DNA of 9,833 nucleotides, taken from the NCBI GenBank assembly GCA_036393295.1, contig DASWHF010000145.1:1-9833 (forward strand), given 5' to 3'. This DNA is from DASWHF01 sp036393295 (GTDB taxonomy: Bacteria; Pseudomonadota; Gammaproteobacteria; Acidiferrobacterales; UBA6901). The notes below the pieces were generated by a model. The model searched no databases. It saw only the letters and a program-made list of their open reading frames with translations, and was not told the origin of the DNA. The translations under genes were made by a program, and so were the position numbers. Positions 1-6,495 of the stretch are shown piece by piece; position 1 is the first letter of the stretch; each line of letters opens with the position of its first letter.

Positions 1-1140
1 GTCACCGCCCGCGCCAAGGAGCTCAAGGCCCAGGGCCAGGACGTTATCGGCCTCGGCGCCGGCGAGCCGGACTTCGACACGCCCGAGCACATCAAGGCCG
101 CGGCCATCGAGGCGATCCGCCAGGGCTTCACGAAGTACACCGCGGTCGACGGCACGCCCTCGCTCAAGCAGGCGGTGGTCGACAAGTTCAAGCGCGAGAA
201 CGGCCTCGACTACGCGCCCGACGAGGTGCTGGTCTCGGCCGGCGGCAAGCAGAGCTTTTTCAATCTCGCCCAGGCGCTGCTCGATCCGGGCGACGAGGTG
301 GTGATCCCGGCGCCTTACTGGGTGTCCTACCCCGACATGGTGCTGCTCGCCGACGCCACGCCGGTGATCGTCTCGGCCGGCATCCAGCAGTCGTTCAAGA
401 TCACGCCCGAGCAGCTCGACACCGTGATCGGCTACAAGACCCGGCTGGTGGTCGTCAACAGCCCGTCGAACCCGACCGGCGGCGTCTACACGCGCGCCGA
501 GCTGGCCGCGCTCGGCGAGGTACTGCGCAAGTACCCGGACGTGCTGATCGCCACCGACGACATGTACGAGCATATCCTGTGGGCCGACGAGCCGTTCAGC
601 AATATCGTCATGGTCTGCCCGGATCTCAAGGACCGCACGATCGTGCTCAACGGCGTGTCCAAGGCCTACTCCATGACCGGCTGGCGCATCGGCTACGCCG
701 CCGGGCCGAAGCCGTTGATCGGCGCCATGAAGAAGGTGCAATCGCAGAGCACCTCCAACCCGACCTCGATCTCGCAGGTCGCGGCCGAGGCGGCGCTCAC
801 CGGCGGCAACGACTGCATCCGGCCCATGCTCAAGGCCTTCAAGGAGCGGCACGACGTGGTGGTGGCGCGGCTCAACCGCATCGACGGGGTGCGCTGCCTG
901 CCCTCGCTGGGCACCTTTTACGCGTTCCCCTCGTTTCAGGCGGTCGTCAACCGCTTCGAGGGCATCGACGACGACGTCGAGCTGGCGGAATTCATTCTCA
1001 ACGAGGTCGGCGTCGCGCTGGTGCCGGGCTCGGCCTTCGGTGCGCCCGGCCACCTGCGTCTGTCCTACGCCACCGGCCTGGACGCGCTCAACGCCGCCCT
1101 CGATCGCCTGGAACGCCTGCTGGGCCGGGCGGAGGACTGA
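1..1140 (+). CDS. Class I PLP-dependent aminotransferase, aspartate aminotransferase type (5' end cut off)
   Basis: The reading frame is open from base 1 and gives 379 residues before the TGA; roughly the first 15-25 residues lie outside the window. Fold-type I aminotransferase landmarks appear in order (visible numbering): GAGEPDFDTPEHI at 19-31, GGKQ at 81-84 (cofactor phosphate region), PAPYW, NPTG at 157-160, TDDMY with Asp186 and Tyr189 (pyridine ring contacts), and the Schiff-base lysine Lys221 in GVSKAYSMTGWRIG, which fits the class I signature. Arg353 in GHLRLSYATG should bind the substrate alpha-carboxylate. The family is cytosolic and transfers amino groups between aspartate and 2-oxoglutarate; the sequence resembles the I-beta (Thermus-like) subgroup more than E. 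coli AspC. Some I-beta enzymes also use prephenate or aromatic substrates, so the exact substrate is inferred. The stop overlaps the start of the next gene by one base. Confidence 0.93.
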   Translation, partial: VTARAKELKAQGQDVIGLGAGEPDFDTPEHIKAAAIEAIRQGFTKYTAVDGTPSLKQAVVDKFKRENGLDYAPDEVLVSAGGKQSFFNLAQALLDPGDEVVIPAPYWVSYPDMVLLADATPVIVSAGIQQSFKITPEQLDTVIGYKTRLVVVNSPSNPTGGVYTRAELAALGEVLRKYPDVLIATDDMYEHILWADEPFSNIVMVCPDLKDRTIVLNGVSKAYSMTGWRIGYAAGPKPLIGAMKKVQSQSTSNPTSISQVAAEAALTGGNDCIRPMLKAFKERHDVVVARLNRIDGVRCLPSLGTFYAFPSFQAVVNRFEGIDDDVELAEFILNEVGVALVPGSAFGAPGHLRLSYATGLDALNAALDRLERLLGRAED

Positions 1141-1811
1141 TGCGCCGGCGCCGGCACGCCGCCCTCGCCTGCGCGGGCCTGCTGTGGCTGGCGGCCGCCG
1201 GCGCCGACGAGATCAACGAGGGCGAGCTGCATTTCCTGAGCAACCCGCCGGCCGAGCCGCCGCACCACCATACGCGGCATATCCTCATCACCCACGACTC
1301 CCTCCGCACCGGTTGGGTGACCAGCAAGCAGTGCCACCACAACCTCGACCGGGTGCGGGCAATGGAGATCGTGTTCGGCGCCGGGCGGGTGCGCAACCTG
1401 CGCGTGCTGCGCGCCGACAACATCGGCCGGACCTGGATCGAGGGCGACAGCGTGCAGATGGAAAACATCGGCGCCAACGCGGTGATCTGCCTGATCAGCG
1501 AGAACCGCGCGCTCGACTACAACCCGGTGCTGAAAACCTACACCCTGGCCAGCGGGCCGTTCATGCGGCGCTTCCTCGACGGCTACTTTCCGATCCGCGT
1601 CAGCCTGGCGATCGACTATCCGACCGACGCGCTGACGCTCAAGGAGTTGAACCCGCCCGAGCTGCGCCTGTATGCGACCACGCCGCCCGGCCATGTGCGC
1701 ATCGACACCTTATTTGAAGGCCGGCTCACGGTCGAGGCGCAGCTCGCCCCGCACGGCGACGACTCCGGCCGGCGCCTGCCGCCCCTTCCCTTCCCCGACC
1801 CCTTGCCGTGA
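1140..1811 (+). CDS. Exported protein of unknown function
   Basis: I do not recognise a named family. The ATG shares its A with the aminotransferase stop (TGATG), and a clear ribosome binding site, GGAGG at 1131-1135, lies four bases upstream; this decides the start and implies translational coupling. The product has 223 residues. It begins with four arginines, then a hydrophobic stretch (about 7-20) ending in A-G-A before Asp23, a typical signal peptidase I site. There is no lipobox, so a soluble periplasmic protein is expected. The mature part has a His cluster (HHH at 42-44), Cys65 in QCHHNLD and Cys117 in VICLIS, which could form a disulfide, and a distinctive GPFMRRFLDGYFPIRVSL block at 139-156. 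The C-terminus is proline-rich. No further transmembrane helix is visible. A third-position G/C bias like that of its neighbours and the strong ribosome binding site argue that it is a real gene. Confidence 0.8.
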   Translation: MRRRRHAALACAGLLWLAAAGADEINEGELHFLSNPPAEPPHHHTRHILITHDSLRTGWVTSKQCHHNLDRVRAMEIVFGAGRVRNLRVLRADNIGRTWIEGDSVQMENIGANAVICLISENRALDYNPVLKTYTLASGPFMRRFLDGYFPIRVSLAIDYPTDALTLKELNPPELRLYATTPPGHVRIDTLFEGRLTVEAQLAPHGDDSGRRLPPLPFPDPLP

Positions 1812-1831
1812 GGCGCGCGCCGGCATAACAT
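1803..1831 (+). promoter_or_regulatory. Candidate sigma70 promoter for the pseudopilin gene
   Basis: TTGCCG at 1803-1808 and TAACAT at 1826-1831 each match four of six consensus positions and are separated by 17 bases. The -35 element overlaps the last codons of the upstream gene. It would give a leader of about 115 bases before the pseudopilin start. The remaining bases up to 1955 show no convincing terminator or other site. Confidence 0.3.
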
Positions 1832-1955
1832 TCGTCCCGTCGGTAGCCACCCGGCGCAGTCGTTCTCCGCAGTAACGTCAGACGGAACTCCACTGGTCAA
1901 GCCGGCCCGCGCGCGCACGCCGTGTTGCCGGGTCGCGACAGGGAATGGAGTCAGC

Positions 1956-2552
1956 ATGCGGCAGGGATCGCTACGACGCCGGCCCGGCGGGCGGCGTCTA
2001 ACACAATATTCCGGCTTCAGCCTGTACGAGCTGCTCGTCACGCTGGCGGTCGCCGGCATCGTGCTCGGCGCCGGCATGCCGGCGTTGCGCGCATCGGTCC
2101 AGTCGGCGCGTTTGACCGCCGCGGTCAACGGCTTCATCACCGCCCTCCACTACACGCGCAGCGAGGCCATCAAGCGGGCGCTGCCGGTCTCGTTGTGCCC
2201 GAGCGTGGATCGACGGACCTGCGACCCGCGCGACGCTCCGCTGCTCGCCTGGCAGGGCGGCTGGCTGATCTATGTCAACCCGGACGGCAAGGGCGACCGC
2301 GAGGCCGGCGACGAGCTGCTGCGCGTCTTCGACGGCCACGGCGGGGATCTCGCCATTCAGGCCTCGTCGAGCCGGCCGCGCGTCACTTACCGCGCGAACG
2401 GTTTTGCGCCGGCCACCAATCTGACGTTGAGCTTTTGCGACGCGCGCGGGCCGGCGGCCGCGCGCAGCGTGATCGTGTCCAACGCCGGACGTCCGCGCGT
2501 GGCGCGGCGCAAGCCGGACGGTTCGGCCCCGGACTGTCCGGCGCGGGGCTGA
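1956..2552 (+). CDS. GspH/FimT family minor pseudopilin (type IV pilus or type II secretion)
   Basis: The product has 198 residues and carries a type IV prepilin signal: a basic leader ending in Gly20, then Phe21, with the conserved Glu25 at mature position 5 in GFSLYELLVTLAVAGIV and a hydrophobic helix to about residue 45. Prepilin peptidase should cut after Gly20 and methylate Phe21. The rest looks like a GspH/FimT globular domain: the LHYTRSEAIKR helix, LCPSVDRRTC with Cys81 and Cys89, the WQGGWLIYVNPDGKGD block, and Cys161 and Cys194. Such proteins form the tip of type IV pili or type II pseudopili and are implicated in priming or DNA binding. The ATG is preceded by GGAG at 1947-1950, and no other start codon lies before the cleavage site, so the leader really is about 20 residues, rather long for this class. 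No other pilus gene is in the window, so FimT, FimU and GspH cannot be told apart. Confidence 0.87.
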   Translation: MRQGSLRRRPGGRRLTQYSGFSLYELLVTLAVAGIVLGAGMPALRASVQSARLTAAVNGFITALHYTRSEAIKRALPVSLCPSVDRRTCDPRDAPLLAWQGGWLIYVNPDGKGDREAGDELLRVFDGHGGDLAIQASSSRPRVTYRANGFAPATNLTLSFCDARGPAAARSVIVSNAGRPRVARRKPDGSAPDCPARG

Positions 2553-2563
2553 CGCTACCCGGC

Positions 2564-2592
2564 TTGACCCTGCCGGGGGGCGCCAGTACACT
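2564..2592 (+). promoter_or_regulatory. Sigma70 promoter of tRNA-Asn
   Basis: TTGACC (2564-2569, five of six consensus) is followed after exactly 17 bases by TACACT (2587-2592, four of six). The GC-rich stretch after the -10 box (ACGCGCCC) is the discriminator type seen at stable-RNA promoters under stringent control. Transcription would start near 2599, about 17 bases before the mature tRNA. The promoter lies wholly in the gap after the pseudopilin stop. Confidence 0.75.
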
Positions 2593-2615
2593 ACGCGCCC
2601 TTCGACGCATCTTCT

Positions 2616-2691
2616 TCCCCGGTAGCTCAGTCGGTAGAGCAGGTGACTGTTAATCACCGGGTCGGCGGTTCGAGTCCGTCCCGGGGAGCCA
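2616..2691 (+). tRNA. tRNA-Asn (anticodon GUU)
   Basis: The 76 bases fold as a standard cloverleaf. The acceptor stem TCCCCGG pairs with CCGGGGA, followed by discriminator G and an encoded CCA (2689-2691). The D stem is GCTC/GAGC (2625-2628 with 2637-2640), and the anticodon stem GGTGA/TCACC (2642-2646 with 2654-2658) encloses CTGTTAA with GTT at 2649-2651. The T loop is the canonical TTCGAGT. Length, anticodon loop and arm layout match E. coli tRNA-Asn. It decodes AAC and AAU; the G at the wobble position is normally modified to queuosine in bacteria. Confidence 0.98.
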
Positions 2692-2714
2692 ATCCTTTTC
2701 GTTCCGATCCGCGC

Positions 2715-2739
2715 CGCGCACGGGCTTGCACCGTCCGCG
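2715..2739 (+). other. GC-rich hairpin downstream of tRNA-Asn
   Basis: CGCG-C-ACGG (2715-2723) can pair with CCGT-C-CGCG (2731-2739) around a seven-base loop, giving eight G-C or A-T pairs with one central C/C mismatch. It starts 23 bases after the tRNA. No U-run follows, so it does not meet the normal form of an intrinsic terminator. It may protect or punctuate the tRNA precursor, or be chance in GC-rich DNA. Confidence 0.3.
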
Positions 2740-2782
2740 GCCGGCCTGTTAGCGTGTCCACCCCGTTGCCAAGGAGACCGTC

Positions 2783-3367
2783 ATGATCGGAAAGAAAAAC
2801 ATCGTCTTCGGATTTCTCTACCTGGTCCTGACCGCCGCGCTCGGGCCGGTGATGATCCTCAAGCACTCGCCCGTGGTGGCCGGTGCCGAGCAAATCAAGC
2901 AGGAGAAGGTCGGAGCCCTGCAGCAGGCCCAGGCCAGCGGCTTCGAGGTCGATCTCGAAAAAATGACCACCGAGCAGATCGCCAAGGCCAACACCGACGC
3001 GCTGCTGTCGCTGTCCGCCCGCCTCAACGCCCAGGCGCCGATCGACGCCATCAAGGGCGGCCCGCACGCGCACGGCAATCTCGAGGCGCTGCTCAACATC
3101 GCGGCCGGCCTGCTGCTGGTCTTCCTGGCGGTGCCGGTGCTCTACAAACAGATCATCAGCTGGCTGTTCATCGCCGGTGCGCTGCTGCACTCGGGCCTGT
3201 TGTACCTCGCGGTTGCGCTCGAATCGTCGTGGGCGCAGACCCTGCTCGGCAGCTGGTTCGGCATGATCGGGCCGATCCTGATCCTGCTCGGCCTGCTGGC
3301 CGCCGGCGCCGCTGCCTTTCAGGGCTTCAGCGCCACGCCCGTGAAGGACAAACCCGCCCGGAAGTGA
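2783..3367 (+). CDS. Four-helix integral membrane protein of unknown function
   Basis: I do not recognise a named family. The ATG has a strong ribosome binding site, AAGGAG at 2771-2776, six bases upstream. The 194-residue product has predicted membrane helices at about 7-27, 100-120, 123-146 and 154-180. The N-terminus (MIGKKN) and C-terminus (VKDKPARK) are both positively charged, so both ends are probably cytoplasmic and the polar loop 28-99 periplasmic. That loop is helical-looking and rich in Gln, Glu and Ala (35-80). Just before helix 2 lies PHAHGNLEALLNI with His95 and His97, and His136 sits inside helix 3 (GALLHSGLLYL); such His placement could bind metal or haem, but this is speculation. 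The gene probably forms its own unit after tRNA-Asn; only a poor promoter-like sequence is visible upstream. It is convergent with pdxJ, seven bases apart. Confidence 0.85.
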   Translation: MIGKKNIVFGFLYLVLTAALGPVMILKHSPVVAGAEQIKQEKVGALQQAQASGFEVDLEKMTTEQIAKANTDALLSLSARLNAQAPIDAIKGGPHAHGNLEALLNIAAGLLLVFLAVPVLYKQIISWLFIAGALLHSGLLYLAVALESSWAQTLLGSWFGMIGPILILLGLLAAGAAAFQGFSATPVKDKPARK

Positions 3368-3378
3368 GCGATGCTCAC
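3364..3378. other. Perfect short hairpin spanning two convergent stop codons
   Basis: GTGAGC (3364-3369) and GCTCAC (3373-3378) form a perfect six-pair stem with a three-base loop. The stem contains the TGA of the plus-strand membrane protein gene and the TGA of pdxJ on the minus strand. Neither side is followed by a T-run, so it is not a normal intrinsic terminator, but its position between converging transcripts fits a 3'-end-stabilising structure. Chance is possible, because the two stop codons themselves supply part of the symmetry. Confidence 0.35.
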
Positions 3379-4103
3379 CGCGCCGGCGCCTCGCGCATCA
3401 GGCGCTTCATCTCCCGCACCGCCTCGGTCCAGCCGGTGAACAGGGCGCGCGCCACGATGGCGTGACCGATATTCAGCTCGGCGATACCGGGGATGGCGGC
3501 GATCGCCTGCACATTGTGGTAATGCAGGCCGTGGCCGGCGTTGACCTGCAGGCCCAGCGTGAGCCCCTGCTCGACCGCAAGCTGGATGCGCCCCAGCTCG
3601 TCGGCGCGCTCGTCGGCGTGCGCGGCGTCGGCATAGCGGCCGGTATGGAGCTCGATCACCGGCGCGCCGCAGGCGGCGGCCGCCTCGAGCTGCGCGGGCT
3701 CGGCGTCGATGAACAGCGAGACGCGCACCCCGGCCTCGGCGAGTCGCGCGCAGACCGCGCGCAGGCGCTCGCGCTGGCCGGCGACGTCGAGGCCGCCCTC
3801 GGTGGTGAGTTCGGCGCGCCGCTCCGGCACCAGGCAGCACTCCTCGGGGAGCATCTTCAGGGCATAGGCCAGCATCGCGTCGGTCGCCGCCATCTCCAGG
3901 TTCATGCGCGTCTGGAGGACGCCCTTGAGCATCTCGACGTCGCGCTCCTGGATATGGCGCCGGTCCTCGCGCAGGTGCAGGGTGATGGCGTCGGCGCCGG
4001 CCTGCTCGGCCTCGATCGCGGCCTGCACCGGATCGGGATAGCGCGTGCCACGCGCCTGGCGCAGCGTGGCGATGTGATCGATGTTGACGCCCAGTTTGAT
4101 CAT
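3375..4103 (-). CDS. pdxJ: Pyridoxine 5'-phosphate synthase PdxJ
   Basis: PdxJ condenses 1-deoxy-D-xylulose 5-phosphate with 3-amino-2-oxopropyl phosphate to pyridoxine 5'-phosphate, the ring-closing step of the DXP-dependent vitamin B6 pathway in the cytosol. The 242 residues match the family's usual length (E. coli 243) and its TIM-barrel motifs: LGVNIDHIATLRQARGT at 4-20, TLHLREDRRHI with His43 and Arg45, NLEMA with Glu70, and NAGHGLHYHN with His191. These correspond to E. coli His45, Arg47, Glu72 and His193 at a constant offset of two, so the active site is intact. I chose the ATG at 4103 because it fits the family N-terminus and has GAAGG seven bases upstream; a TTG at 4121 would add six residues. 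It is the last gene of the minus-strand cluster seen here. The acpS gene that often follows pdxJ is absent. Confidence 0.97.
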   Translation of the reverse strand: MIKLGVNIDHIATLRQARGTRYPDPVQAAIEAEQAGADAITLHLREDRRHIQERDVEMLKGVLQTRMNLEMAATDAMLAYALKMLPEECCLVPERRAELTTEGGLDVAGQRERLRAVCARLAEAGVRVSLFIDAEPAQLEAAAACGAPVIELHTGRYADAAHADERADELGRIQLAVEQGLTLGLQVNAGHGLHYHNVQAIAAIPGIAELNIGHAIVARALFTGWTEAVREMKRLMREAPAR

Positions 4104-4176
4104 GGCCCGGCCTTCGTGCAAAAAAACAAAATCAAATCTTAAACCAGCGCGCGCACGCGGGAAACCGAATGAGGGT
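4104..4176 (-). promoter_or_regulatory. AT-rich gap between recO and pdxJ, possible pdxJ promoter
   Basis: This 73-bp gap is by far the largest between lepA and pdxJ and is markedly AT-rich on its pdxJ side, with a run of seven T just upstream of the pdxJ ribosome binding site. On the minus strand TAAGAT (4141-4136) matches four of six -10 positions, with only a poor -35 (TTTCCC) 17 bases upstream. A weak AAACC/GGTTT pair (4162-4166 and 4174-4178) overlaps the recO stop. No stem lies directly before the T-run, so it is not an intrinsic terminator. pdxJ may have its own weak promoter here as well as readthrough from recO. Confidence 0.25.
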
Positions 4177-4917
4177 TTATTGTGAGCCGTCGGATCCTGT
4201 TTCGGCGGCCGACACCTGGAACAGGCGGCGGCTGTGCAGCGGGCGCGGGCCGAGATAGCGCGCCAGGCAGGCGCGCATCACCGCCTTGGCCTCGTGCAGG
4301 CTGCGCGCGTCGGGAAAGCGTTCCTCGGCCAGCGCCTTGAGGCTCGCGCCGTGGACCGGAACGCCGGCGGCGGCGACGCCGGCGGCGACCGCCAGCGGCC
4401 CGCGTTCCGGCAGGTAGTCGTACAGCGTGTCGGGATCGATCGGCGCGTCGCCACCGGCCTCGCGGTCCAGCACCAGGCCGTAACCGATCTCGCCGAGCAG
4501 ATGCTTCTCGAACACGCGCAGCGCGCTGTCCGGCGCGCCGCTGCCGGCGAGCGAGCGCAGGCAGGCACGGTAGCGGTCGAACAAGGCCTCGTGCGGGTCA
4601 TGCCGATGCAGCAGACGCACCAGCAGCTCGTTCAGGTAAAACCCGCAGTACAAGGCCTGGCCGGCAAGCGTGCCGGGCTCCCCGTCGGGCTCGGCGGCGG
4701 TGAGCGTCGCCAGCTCCCCGCGCCCGGCCCAGCCGATGAGCAGCGGCTGAAACGGGTTGAGCGCGCCGCGCCACGGCGACTTTGGCCGGCGTGCGCCCTT
4801 GGCCACCAGGCCCAGCCGGCCGTGCTGGCGCGTGAAGACCTCCAGCAGCAGACTGGTTTCGCGGTAGTGGCCGGCGTGCAGGACGAACGCCGGCTGTTGC
4901 TGGGCGCGGACCATCAT
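4177..4917 (-). CDS. recO: DNA repair protein RecO
   Basis: RecO works with RecR (and RecF) to load RecA onto SSB-coated single-stranded DNA at gaps, and it anneals complementary strands. The 246 residues fit the family. The N-terminal OB-fold carries the typical pattern HYRETSLLLEVFTR (17-30), HGRLGLVAKGARRPKS and NPFQPLLIGWAGRGELATLT; a helical region follows with YCGFYLNELLVRLL and HDPHEALFDRY. The cysteine zinc site found in some RecO proteins is not visible. The start is ATGATG, whose first ATG overlaps the era stop by four bases (ATGA); the second ATG at 4914 is an equally possible start. No good ribosome binding site is visible, so translation is probably coupled to era. Confidence 0.96.
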   Translation of the reverse strand: MMVRAQQQPAFVLHAGHYRETSLLLEVFTRQHGRLGLVAKGARRPKSPWRGALNPFQPLLIGWAGRGELATLTAAEPDGEPGTLAGQALYCGFYLNELLVRLLHRHDPHEALFDRYRACLRSLAGSGAPDSALRVFEKHLLGEIGYGLVLDREAGGDAPIDPDTLYDYLPERGPLAVAAGVAAAGVPVHGASLKALAEERFPDARSLHEAKAVMRACLARYLGPRPLHSRRLFQVSAAETGSDGSQ

Positions 4918-5813
4918 GACTCATCACTGTAACCCAGGCTGCGCAGGGTGCGCACGTCGTCCGCCCAGCCGGCGCGCACCTTGACCCACAACTCCAAGTG
5001 CACCTTGCGGCCGAACTGCTTCTGCATCGCCAGGCGCGCGCGGCGGCCCACCTCCTTGAGCCGTGAGCCGCCCTTGCCGATCAGGATCGCCTTCTGGCCG
5101 GTCTTCTCCACCCAGATCACCGCCTCGATGCGGATCAATTTGGGCTCCTCCTTGAACTGGGCGATCTCGACGGCGGCGGCGTATGGGACTTCCTGGCCAT
5201 AGCCGCGGAAGATCTGCTCGCGCACCAGCTCGCCGGCCATGAAGCGATCGCTGCGGTCGCTGATCTGATCGTCGGGGAAGTGCGCGGGCTGCTCGGGCAG
5301 ATAGCGGCGCAGGCAGCGCGCCAGCTCGTCCACCCCCTCACCGGTCTGGGCCGACAGCGGGACGATCTCGGCGAACGCCAGACGCGCGCGCGAGCCCTCG
5401 ATCAGCGGCAGGAGCGCGGTACGGTTTTCGAGGCGGTCGATCTTGTTGATCGCCAGGATGACCGGGCAGCGCTGGCGCCTGGCGACGCCCAGCGCCGGCT
5501 CGTCGGCGGCCGTCCAGCCGCGCGCCGTGATCATCAGCACGACGACGTCCACGCCTTCGACGCTGCCGGTCGCGGCGCGGTTCATGTAGCGGTTCATGGT
5601 ATTGCCCTCCCCGGCATGCAGGCCCGGGGTGTCGACATAGACGATCTGCGCCCCGGATTCGTTGTGTATGCCGAGTATGCGGTGGCGGGTGGTCTGGGGG
5701 CGTCGCGAGGTGATGGAGACCTTCTGTCCCACGAGCCGGTTCAGCAGGGTCGACTTGCCGGCATTGGGCCGGCCGATCAGCGCCACGAAACCGCAGCGGA
5801 AGACCCCGGTCAT
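4914..5813 (-). CDS. era: GTPase Era
   Basis: Era is an essential GTPase that binds the 3' end of 16S rRNA and checks late 30S maturation, at the inner face of the membrane or in the cytosol. The 299 residues (E. coli 301) contain the whole G domain: G1 GRPNAGKS at 14-21, G2 PQTTRHR at 39-45, G3 DTPGLH at 61-66, G4 NKID at 123-126 and G5 SAQTGEG at 154-160. The C-terminal KH domain has the RNA-binding GKGG loop at 246-249 and ends in ELWVKVRAGWADD. The ATG at 5813 overlaps the rnc stop by four bases (ATGA), and the family N-terminus begins here; upstream in-frame sequence is only an open shadow of rnc. Coupling to rnc makes sense because RNase III makes the 16S precursor on which Era acts. 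Confidence 0.98.
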   Translation of the reverse strand: MTGVFRCGFVALIGRPNAGKSTLLNRLVGQKVSITSRRPQTTRHRILGIHNESGAQIVYVDTPGLHAGEGNTMNRYMNRAATGSVEGVDVVVLMITARGWTAADEPALGVARRQRCPVILAINKIDRLENRTALLPLIEGSRARLAFAEIVPLSAQTGEGVDELARCLRRYLPEQPAHFPDDQISDRSDRFMAGELVREQIFRGYGQEVPYAAAVEIAQFKEEPKLIRIEAVIWVEKTGQKAILIGKGGSRLKEVGRRARLAMQKQFGRKVHLELWVKVRAGWADDVRTLRSLGYSDES

Positions 5814-6493
5814 GCGTCGCGCGCGAGCAGCGCCTCGAGCGCGCTCGAGGCGGCCTGCTGCTCGGCCGCGCGTCGGCTCAGTCCCTCGCCCCGGACCGGC
5901 TGCGGCAGGCCGGGGACGCTGCACTCGACAATGAATCGCTGCTGGTGCGGCTCACCCACTATCTCAAGCACATTATAGGAAGGTGTGCTAATGGACTGTT
6001 TTTGCAGATACTCCTGCAAACGCGTCTTGGGGTCCTTGAGCACCGACTGCGGGTCGATGCCGGCCAGGGCATCGCGGTAGAGACCCTGGATGACCCGATG
6101 GACCGCTTCGAAACCAGCGTCCTCGTAGATCGCGCCGAACACCGCCTCGAGCGCGTCGGCCAGGATCGAGTCCCGGTCGTGGCCGCCGCTCTTGAGCTCG
6201 CCGCCCCCCAGGCCGAGGAAGCCGCCCAGCCGCAGCCGGCGCGCGAGCCCCGCCAGGGTCTCCATGCGCACCAGCCCGGCACGCAGCCGGGTCAGCTCGC
6301 CCTCGGTCAGCTGCGGGAAGCGCTCGTAGAGCGTCGCAGCGATGCTGAAGTTGAGCACGCCGTCGCCGAGGAACTCGAGGCGTTCGTTGTTGTCGCTGCT
6401 CTTGCTGCGATGCGTGAGCGCGCGTTCGAGCAGCGCGGGGTCGCGGAACCGGTAACCTAGACTCTGGGTCAGCTCGGGGTGCGCGCCGCTCAA
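5810..6493 (-). CDS. rnc: Ribonuclease III
   Basis: RNase III cuts double-stranded RNA, releasing 16S and 23S precursors from the rRNA transcript and processing mRNAs. With the TTG start at 6493 the product has 227 residues (E. coli 226). The N-terminal endonuclease domain has the NNERLEFLGDGVLNF signature; Glu37, Asp44, Asp113 and Glu116 align with E. coli Glu38, Asp45, Asp114 and Glu117, so the metal site is complete. The residue after Asp44 is Gly where Ser or Ala is commoner, probably tolerated. A double-stranded RNA-binding domain follows (about 154-224), ending in RRAAEQQAASSALEAL. No ATG or GTG lies near the family start. The TTG is two bases after the upstream stop codon and has no clear ribosome binding site, so translation should depend on coupling. 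The frame stays open far upstream, but that part overlaps other genes and is not rnc. Confidence 0.95.
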   Translation of the reverse strand: MSGAHPELTQSLGYRFRDPALLERALTHRSKSSDNNERLEFLGDGVLNFSIAATLYERFPQLTEGELTRLRAGLVRMETLAGLARRLRLGGFLGLGGGELKSGGHDRDSILADALEAVFGAIYEDAGFEAVHRVIQGLYRDALAGIDPQSVLKDPKTRLQEYLQKQSISTPSYNVLEIVGEPHQQRFIVECSVPGLPQPVRGEGLSRRAAEQQAASSALEALLARDA

Positions 6494-6495
6494 CG

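Noticed and set aside
579..1139. Long plus-strand open frame running into the exported protein gene from upstream
   Set aside because: It overlaps the aminotransferase in another frame, reads as Arg/Ala/Gly-rich low-complexity sequence, and the real start at 1140 has a ribosome binding site and a signal peptide.
2616..2691. tRNA-Asn as an integration site for a mobile element
   Set aside because: No integrase, no repeated copy of the tRNA 3' end and no change in gene character are seen on either side.
2726..2755. Promoter for the four-helix membrane protein gene (TTGCAC, 18 bases, TAGCGT)
   Set aside because: Both boxes match only three of six positions and the first lies in the loop of a hairpin; too weak to list as a feature.
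4116..4140. T-run on the minus strand as an intrinsic terminator of recO
   Set aside because: No GC-rich stem lies directly upstream of the T-run, and the run sits just before the pdxJ ribosome binding site.
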